Below are positions 56,545 through 64,000 of a DNA stretch of 64,000 bases, one piece after another. Positions within the stretch are counted from its first letter, which is position 1. Every line of letters begins with the position of its first letter. A program made the position numbers and the translations under genes. Source of the DNA: Niebla homalea (taxonomy: Eukaryota > Ascomycota > Lecanoromycetes > Lecanorales > Ramalinaceae); assembly GCA_019925105.1 (NCBI GenBank), contig JAHGAU010000002.1, positions 1,736,001-1,800,000 on the forward strand. The letters run 5' to 3'. Below the pieces are notes generated by a model. The model was not told the DNA's origin. It did not search any database and worked only from the letters and a program-made list of their open reading frames with translations.

Positions 56545-58140
56545 TCAGCACCCGAAGTACCTTCTCTCAACCCATCTATCAATTCCATCCTCACCTAGCT
56601 CCGCAAGGACGACTCTTATATCCGGGAATACTTTCATCAAGCGTCTCACACCCATCTGGCCGGCAAATATTGTTACAAACACGATTCTCTTCTCTGCCAC
56701 TCCGTGATCTACAAGCACCTTCACTGCCATAAGCGCCGCTCCACCACTGCTCATCTGCGGGTCGAGCAGCATTACCATGTGATGATTTGAGATGTCATCG
56801 GCCAGTCGTAGGTAGTGCAGCTCCGGCTCGCCAGTACGGAAGGATGACTGGATTAGTAGACGACCCGTCTTACACTCCGGGATTACACGTTTGAGGCCGT
56901 TCTCCAGGCATGAGCCGCCTCTGAGTATGACCACAGCCGATGCTTCACCGGTAGATTGCAATCCTTCATAGGACGAGCCCTGTGGGGTTTCGACCGTCCT
57001 AGGAGCGAATTCTCTGTTCTCCAATGCCCGTTCGACAAGAATCGTACTTAGGCGATCAATGTAGAAGACGAAGTCCACTTCATTTGTCTGGGGATTCTGA
57101 ATGATGGTGCTCATCCCTTTGACTTGCGTCGATTGAGCTAAGATATCGGTGTTGGGTGACAGCGGCTCATTGGCTACTTCGTTGCCGAGGCGTTCAAGAT
57201 CGTCCTGATGTTGGCGAGATTTTTCCTTGAGTGTCTTCCTTACTCTGTTGACGACCATGTCGATGGCGACGCGATTCTGCACACCACGTGGCACAATTAT
57301 ATCTATTCCAACGAATGAGCTTCCCCGGCTGAGACCCAGAAGCAGGAGCGAAGTTGAGAAAAGATTGGTTGAAATGTTTGCCCCGGAGATCGAGCTCACC
57401 TGCAACCTTCCGCTGGGGCTCCACATAGCGTTCAAAATTTGGCTTAACGAATGACATCCACTGCTTGATGCAGCCCTCTATGTCTCGGCCCCGTTCCCGC
57501 ACGTCACGAGTAACTTGCGGAAGCTTAGCATCTATCAGCTGTTTGCCGTATCGAGGCATTTTACATGGACAAACGTACTTCTCCGGGCAAGACAGACGTC
57601 TGCATCGGCCTCACAGAAGATTCTGATATCTAACATGTCCAGAATCCGCTGATCATACAGTGCAAAGATACCCTCTAATATAATTACATGGGGTGAGTAG
57701 ATTGTTGTGGTCTCCATTTCTCTTTGATGCTTCTCGAAAGAATAGATTGGGATTTCGGCTCGTCGTCTTCTCGGGCATCAGCATGAGGTTTGCACATTAC
57801 GAAACAGATCATCTGACCCTGCTTTCAGATCTCTAAGCCGATCAACGAGGGCATCAAAGTCTATAGCATCAGGAGAGTCGAAGTCATATTCGTTCAGATG
57901 AGCTTTCATATTTTGATCAATATCGAGCGGCTTGTAGAATGAATCCTAGTTGTACCACTTCAGTGGCTGGCCCCTTAGATGGGAGGGAGCAGTGGCAACC
58001 ATTGACAAGATGACGACCCAAGGCAGATTCAACGAAGCGACAATCTCAACAGCCAGAGATGTCTTGCCAGATCCAGAAGAGCCGGCGACTCCGATGATGC
58101 TGGTGTTCGCCCAAGGAGGCTGGTAATGCGCTCTTTCCAT
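56545..58140 (-). CDS. urk1: Uridine kinase with C-terminal uracil phosphoribosyltransferase-like domain
   Basis: Pyrimidine salvage enzyme phosphorylating uridine and cytidine. Five exons on the minus strand (58140-58000, 57945-57801, 57758-57579, 57531-57400, 57302-56545) give 451 residues; introns are 54, 42, 47 and 97 bp. The kinase part has the P-loop GVAGSSGSGKTS (about residue 18), then SMDSFYKPL across the first splice, YSPHVIILEGIFAL, and RRNAKLPQVTRDVRERGRDI across the third. The C-terminal domain has DIIVPRG, VVILRGGSC, and LDPQMSSGGAA where active UPRTs have a DPMLATGGS-like PRPP loop, so its transferase activity is doubtful, as in animal UCKL proteins. The first intron has an unusual GTTGCC donor. 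An additional upstream coding exon is possible because the start Met lies very close to the kinase domain. Confidence 0.87.
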
Positions 58141-58874
58141 TCTCACTTACAACGCAAGACCGTGAATCTCGGGCAATGTAGAAGCGCGTAAAGGAAGGGG
58201 CATAGATCCGGGTAATAGTATTGTACATAACCAAAGTCGCTCTGCAACGGGTAGATAATATCCCATATCGCATTTCATAGATTGTATCTTGTACATATTA
58301 GAAATGCAACTGCATTTTGATAAGAAGCAGCCACAACCCACCAGCCACCAGCCCTATCCGCCCTCAAGCCGCAGCTGAAAAACATGGACTCTCTGAACAT
58401 TTTTTAGCCCACCCCCAAGACCCTTCGGACGACGGTTCTTCGACCTCAAGTCTTGAGCAATTGGTTGGCCTCAGGTATGGAAGGTTTCGCGTATACAAAC
58501 TCCCTCAATTTCCCTAGTACCTGCTCCAGATAGAGCTGATCATCACTGCCATCTGCAATAGTCAAACGCTCATCGATCGCATTCAGCGAGTCAGTCAGGC
58601 GAAGCCACAATCAAAGGGAACGCCAGAATGAAGCGTTTTTAAGACCATGGAGAGAAGCAGTTCTATCTTATGATCGACAGCGCATTCTGGCCCTGTCTTG
58701 GCCAATTGTCAGTCCACCTCGACATAGCTCAGAACGTCCTCAACGCGACGTTCAGTGGAAGAGTCATTCGCCAACTTGAACATCCTACTCCCCCACCTAC
58801 TTTACCTGGATCGCCCACCGTGAGAAATGTCCAAGTCACACATCACACATCAGGACTGATGTGTACTTGTGTAG
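58141..58874. promoter_or_regulatory. Divergent promoter region of urk1 and gid8
   Basis: 734 bp between the two start codons. A GTAAGT at about 58150 on the minus strand could be the donor of an intron in the urk1 leader. No other gene is supported; the frame at 58670-59047 overlaps the gid8 start in another phase. Confidence 0.45.
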
Positions 58875-60113
58875 ATGTCTTCCACCACAACATCAACAGC
58901 AACGCCTCCGCGGCAGCATTTCGATGCTTTACTCGAAGATGTCAAGGTCTCAAAAGCGTACGTTATGCTCTTACAAATATGGTGCAAGACCAAACAATGT
59001 GTGAGCGGATTGGCCGTCCACCCTTTGGGGCAATTCGCAAGATCTGAGCTTGCGTTGCGCCCTGCTGGTATCAGGAGCGACCCAGATCAGTCAACACCAG
59101 GTCCAAAATACTCTCTATGATGACTCAATATCAAGTTGGGAATCTCTCCGATATATAATGCGGAAAATATGTTAACTTGTCAACTGATTTGGAGAAGCTC
59201 TCAATGAACTAATACTCTTTCGCTTTCGTATTTGTCTGCTGACCAGTCTCACCCTGACTAGTGACTTCAACAATCTCATAATGGACTATCTCATCAGCCA
59301 AGGTTATCCTCATGCCGCCCAGAAATTCGCAACGGAAGCAAACATGCGCCTCACGTCCCCTGTCGACTCCATTACGCAGAGAGTAGAGATCAGAGACGCA
59401 ATACATGCTGGTGATATCCAGACCGCAATCGAAAGAATCAATGAGATGAATCCTCAGGTAGGTGTTGATTCCTTCTCGCCTGCTCCGGCGTGATGGTTCC
59501 CTTATTGCTATGATGATATCGATGTTCATGCACCACGCATAGCCCTCTGGGTTTTGATGACAAACAAACTCAACTTCAGTCTTCAGTCTGAGCAAATTGC
59601 ACGCACAATGCTTCCATGGACCCCCTCCTGGTTCCATGTACTGATGGCCACTTTCTGCAGCTTCTCGATCAGGACGTGTCTCTCCACTTCGACCTGCTCA
59701 ATTTGCAGCTCATCCGGAAAATCCAAGATTGCGGCACTGGAGATCCCGAACCTGCTATTCTATTTGCACGTGAGCGACTCGCCCCCATCGCGCCTACCAA
59801 GCAGGAATACCTTCGCAAATTGGAGCGGACCATGACTCTACTGTTCTTTGTCGGCACACAGCTGACATCACCACTTCTCGAGCTCACACAGCCCGGGATA
59901 CGGCGAGAAGTCGCCAAGAACGTAAACGAGGCCTTGCTCAAGGGCAACGGCGAAAGAGCGAAAGCGACACTTCACGATCTTGCGGGTCAACGTGCATGGG
60001 CATACAAGCAGGCACAAAAGGACAGGAAGGAGAATCTTCCGGACCACCTCGACATTGGCCTGGAATCTGCGAAAGATAGTGGTAACGCTGGTAGCCAGAA
60101 TGGAAGTACCTAG
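58875..60113 (+). CDS. gid8: GID/CTLH ubiquitin-ligase subunit Gid8 (LisH-CTLH protein)
   Basis: Scaffold subunit of the GID E3 ligase, which degrades gluconeogenic enzymes when glucose returns. Three exons (58875-58957, 59262-59457, 59661-60113) encode 243 residues; introns are 304 and 203 bp, long for this window. Joining exons 1 and 2 gives VSKADFNNLIMDYLISQGY, the start of a LisH motif (about residues 28-60) with HAAQKFATE. The CTLH segment follows (RVEIRDAIHAGDIQTAIERI) and continues over the second splice as NPQLLDQDVSLHFDLLNLQLI. The CRA-like C-terminal part has FARERLAP and ERTMTLLFF. Length and domain order match GID8/Twa1. The tail (about 215-243) is polar. Confidence 0.88.
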
Positions 60114-62416
60114 CCACCGTGTCTCACCATGAAGGAATGCCTTGTACGATTGATAATGCTGGGAATGATAGTACGAGAACAAGTGAGCATTGAAAGACTT
60201 GGTTTGATGGCGTTTCGAATGAAAAGCTCGGAGATTGGCACCAGTGGGTGCCGGTGGAGCAGAAGCCGAAGCCGAGAAAGGCTATGCATCAGAACCTCCA
60301 AGGGGCACAGATGACACCTAGACGTTGTGCCGGTACACCCTATTTACAGGAAGCGTGGAGTCATACGGCGCATTGGCTGGCTCTCCAGCAACAAAAGTCC
60401 TAGAGTGTTCTAGAGTGACAGAGCTGCAAAGGGTAGATCTTGGCGATGTTGATTATAGGTAGTTATTGCTAGGTAGCAACATCCAGGCAGGCACGCTTGA
60501 TTCAGAGCCTGACAACAGCCTTGCCGAGCTGTAACCAGCCTTGCCTCACCCTGTAATCCCCAAGTATGTACACGTCTCGCACAGTCGTGTGGAGACTGGT
60601 GACTGGTGTCTCAGGTACGCACGGCAGTCTTGGCCCAATGCCCTGGTCCGGGGAAGTGGGGAAGAACCGAAGAAGAAGTGAACCCCTGCGAACTGCATTC
60701 TGGCTAATTTTTCCGTATGGCTGCAGGAGGCAGATCGTAATGAACTATTGTTTTTTGACTTTTCAGGTAGCAGGTTCATGCACGCCATTGTCGTCACGAA
60801 AAGTACGGCACTACAGCCACTACTGTCAATTATCAAATGAACCAGGAAATTCCCCAGATGTAAGCGCTTTGATCGCCTCAGATTCTAGAGTACTAGGATT
60901 TGCTACACATAGCTGCGGCTATAACGCACAATGATGCGCGCTTTCAACGCAAGACTGACGAAAAATCTCTCCAAGTATTCAAATCGGTAAACGAAGATCT
61001 CCCGTCTGCGCAAGTATTACTTGGACATATTTCAAAGACGTCAGAGCCTGCTTTAGCGGGCTGTCAGTGGTGGATTTCAGAAGTTTGAGGCATCGCATGA
61101 CGCATACCGCACTCACTCGGCCATCTCCCAATCCAATTCTCTTATCTCATGTGCTAAAGTCGTTCAATGACAATGATGGATCTTGAGATCCCCCAAAGAG
61201 CTACCACTAACATCTTGATTTAGGTATCGACAATAGCAAGCTCGAGCTTGGCGATGGTAGTCTGAATAAACGATCATAGTCAAGATTTCATGGAATTATA
61301 CCCAAAACAGGTTGGCAGTCTTCACAATGAAAGATGATCTTATGTTTATTTCTGGACTTCAATCATCATCCTGGCCCGATCTGATTGATCAATGGCCGGC
61401 ACTCCGTGAGTCAGCTCTTGAAAAAACCAATTGAGGATCATACGTCCAACATTAGCCACTAACGGAGATTGACAGCTTGACAAGTGAAAACAGCGATGGG
61501 ATCCCTGTCAAATCCATAAAAGAACCCCGGACACCGCAATAACGGGCCTGACGGCAGAACCTATTTTTGACATTATCGAAACAAGCTTCTTCTTTAAGAC
61601 TCCAACGCTTGATCTATTGGACTAACGGTGCGACGACATGCGTCTCCTCTTAACCTCTTCCAGCCTAGGAATCACAAACCATTGATCCCTGCGCCGCAAT
61701 TAAGCGATCTTATCACACGTCAGCAGCTCACAAGATCACGCATGATGCATGATGCAAAGAGCCAAGAAGTGTTGGTTGGGCGTCGTCCTCCAACCCCCGT
61801 GCTGCAGGTACCATCACTACTCCAAGTAGTCTTACCATCAGGCTACACTCTAGAAATCTACCTTTCTCATTTGTGCCCCACCCGCCTTCTGCTGACAGGT
61901 CATCTGCAAGTGCGTCTGTGCACATGTAGTGTCATCTCTGCGGTCACGCAGGCACCCACAGAAGAAACATTGCATGGGCTGCGGCCGGTGGCCATGCTGG
62001 CCCGCAATAATCTTCAGATGTAAGTAGTCCGTTGCCTCGAAAAGGCGAAAAGAGTACGGATTATGAGATGAGTGTATCCTACGCTGCGGACATTATGATC
62101 ATGAGCATGATTGGTTTTCCTTGAATGTTATCATTTGTGAGAAATCAGTCTCTGTGTTCTTGTTCAAGGAAGCTTGAGTCCCTGTCAAAACGCAATTCGC
62201 CATGATTTCATGCATCGCGCGAGGAACATCTAAACTCTGACATTCTCGTTCTTCCCCTTTGGGATAATCGATGCACGAAAATTCTGGTTGCCCCACAACA
62301 TCCTTCCCCTTTCTTGCGGTCGATAGACTTGAAAAGACATACAATAACTCTGGCATTGGCAACGTTTTGTGGCCGTCGCTGGAAGCTGGGGAATTATCAC
62401 AAGTCTAATCATCAAT
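60114..62416. other. Long intergenic region, 2.3 kb, no gene recognised
   Basis: Open frames here (for example 60566-60934 and 61628-62023) show no domain, no homology that I recognise and no good intron structure. Composition is normal, with no repeat or RIP signature. It probably holds the extended promoter of the GPCR gene; a small or non-coding gene cannot be excluded. Confidence 0.4.
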
Positions 62417-63883
62417 ATGCCGTTCACAGCAGTCGAACTGAGAGGGATTGAAGTGGCAGAAAGAGTCGCATCATGCTTTTCACTAATTGGAACGATATTC
62501 ATCTTCTTGACCTTCATATCTTCCCCCGACTTTCGACGGCCTATCAACAGGCTGGTCTTCTATGCCTCATGGGGCAATACACTCTGCAACATTGGAACCT
62601 TGATTTCGACTTCTGGTCCTTCAGCAGGCGTAAACTCACACCTGTGCCAGTTCCAAGGCTTTCTGATTGAGATGTAAGTCTCACCTCCGAAGCAGCATTA
62701 CAAAACGAGCTGACGACCGCAGGTTCGTACCGGCTGACGCCTTTTGGAACTTGGCAATGGCGTGCAACGTCTATTTGACCCTCTTCAAGAAATACAATGC
62801 CCAGCAGCTGAAGGCTCTCGAATGGAGATACCACTGCCTCTGTTACGGGATTCCCCTAGTACTTGCCGTCACATGTCTTTTCGTCGAGACTCAGGGCAGA
62901 GGCAAGATCTACGGGAATGCCGTACTTTGGTGCTGGATCAGCCAGCCATGGGACTTTCTCAGAGTGGCCTTGTGCTACGGTCCTGCATGGTGAGTTGCTC
63001 GGTCGCCATGGCATCTACATCAAAGCAATATCTAACAGGATATCATAGGGTCTGCATTGTCGTTGCCTTCTCCATCTACCTCACCTCAGGCGCCGAAATT
63101 TTCAAGAAGCGTCGCGAACTGCGCGCCTTCAAAGACAGCAACAGCGGCGCCTCCGACAAGACTATGGCCGTATCCGTGGAAGAGTCATGGGCCAACTTCA
63201 AGACTACCCAGATCGCAGTGACCTCCGAAGTCGGCACAGGCGTCATGCCACTTGGCACAATCGAGGAATGCTTCGACCCTCATCCGAACTCCCTGAGCAA
63301 AGCGCAACAGAAGCGCAGTCCACAGGTCTCCTCAAGCCGCAAGACCTATGAACCATACAGCGTCGATATCGCATCGCCTCCCAAGGAAGGCAGACCGCGC
63401 TTGCCACAATATGCCAGCAGCACCACACAGGCGCAAAAGAAGAGGAGTGCAGCCATGGAGGCGAACCGGGCGGCATGGGGATACTCCAAGGTGGCGCTGC
63501 TGTTCTTCTTCTCACTACTGATCACCTGGGTGCCCTCCTCAGCCTTTCGCATCTTCTCTCTCATGCATCCCAAAAGCGACAATCTTGGCCTAGCCTATGT
63601 GGCCGGTATTGTCCTCTCGCTCATGGGCTTTTGGAACTCGGTGATTTACATCATGACCTCGAGAGCGGCTTGTAAGGACCTCATCGTCACCATCTTCTCC
63701 CGCGGGAACAATCACTTGCGCAAGAATGACATCAGCGTGATCAAGGGCAGCATGGGCCCCACGCCCTTCAGAAGGCCAAGCCAGCGAGTCAACTGGAGTG
63801 ATGATTTTGAGAGGCTGGCCGAGCAAGGTGAGGGGCAAGGCGAGGGGCAAGGCAGTGGAGGGGGAAGGACGCCGAGTCTATGA
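62417..63883 (+). CDS. cAMP-receptor-like G-protein-coupled receptor
   Basis: Three exons (62417-62673, 62723-62989, 63049-63883; introns of 49 and 59 bp) give 452 residues with seven hydrophobic segments. TM1 and TM2 lie in exon 1, with TASWGN-like YASWGNTLCNIGT. TM3 spans the first splice (CQFQGFLIEM joined to FVPADAFWNLAMACNVYL). TM4 is YGIPLVLAVTCLF, and TM5 spans the second splice (CYGPAWVCIVVAFSIYL). A long third cytoplasmic loop of about 150 residues follows, Ser/Lys-rich. TM6 (FFFSLLITWVPSSAFRI) and TM7 (GFWNSVIYIMTS) close the bundle. This is the layout of Dictyostelium CAR-like receptors of ascomycetes, plasma-membrane sensors coupled to G-alpha. The ligand is unknown; the tail ends in a Gly/Glu/Gln repeat. 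An in-frame upstream GTG at 62369 is not used. Confidence 0.87.
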
Positions 63884-64000
63884 AGTCCAGCGAAAAAGGA
63901 TTAGAATGAGTGAAATTATCAAAACAGAGGAGGGGCAATGAAAACATGCGAATACGCACAACTGCTGCTGCTGCATCGTACTGAGCATTAACGAGCAAAG
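63884..64000. other. 3' flank of the GPCR gene at the window edge
   Basis: Non-coding 3' sequence with a short CTGCTGCTGCTGC run near 63962. Nothing else is visible. Confidence 0.4.

Noticed and set aside
61628..62023. 131-residue open frame upstream of the GPCR
   Set aside because: No domain and no supporting gene structure.

Overview
The window comes from a filamentous ascomycete (Pezizomycotina). Most genes carry short introns of about 45-100 bp with GTRNGT donors. Gene-bearing DNA has ordinary base composition and is interrupted by two blocks of very AT-rich DNA. In those blocks, repeated copies differ almost only by C-to-T and G-to-A changes, the mark of repeat-induced point mutation (RIP). 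The gene set (external EF-hand NADH dehydrogenase, cAMP-receptor-like GPCR, LIA1, SCC2/Mis4, DIM1) fits this group. No finer placement is claimed.

Left AT-rich block (1-16767). Positions 1-4072 hold degraded repeat DNA with one GC-richer island (about 2950-3470). A nested pair of small inverted repeats follows (4073-4745). An 11.4-kb nested retrotransposon occupies 5383-16762. It is a minus-strand Ty1/copia element with two 227-bp LTRs, a 5-bp target duplication GCACA, a primer-binding site like half of initiator tRNA-Met, and readable RT motifs. A plus-strand LINE (8317-14143) with a 16-bp target duplication and a (TCAA)n tail sits inside it.

First gene block (about 17457-32150). In order: a four-pass membrane protein; NDE1 (minus) divergent from URB1 (plus); a putative eIF4E-binding protein; an intron-bearing tRNA-Gln(CTG); a decayed citrate-synthase-like pseudogene; and a small-molecule methyltransferase. 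The last two look like the eroded edge of a secondary-metabolite locus beside the second AT-rich block.

Right AT-rich block (32859-43665). This is bounded by 50-bp terminal inverted repeats and a 10-bp direct repeat, so it reads as one Mutator-like DNA transposon of 10.8 kb. It was later filled by a solo LTR, a short LTR element of the same family, two satellite arrays (8-bp and 10-bp units), and an almost pure A+T core lying between the arrays.

Second gene block (43861-63883) is dense and mostly housekeeping: RNH203 (RNase H2 subunit C), DIM1 (U5 snRNP), LIA1 (deoxyhypusine hydroxylase), RPA12 (Pol I), SCC2 (cohesin loader), a secreted protein with a frame-shifted middle, URK1 (uridine kinase/UPRT), GID8 (GID ubiquitin ligase) and a cAMP-receptor-like GPCR. 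Several genes lie head to head with short shared promoters. Exon structures were worked out by hand from splice sites, reading frame and protein-family continuity.
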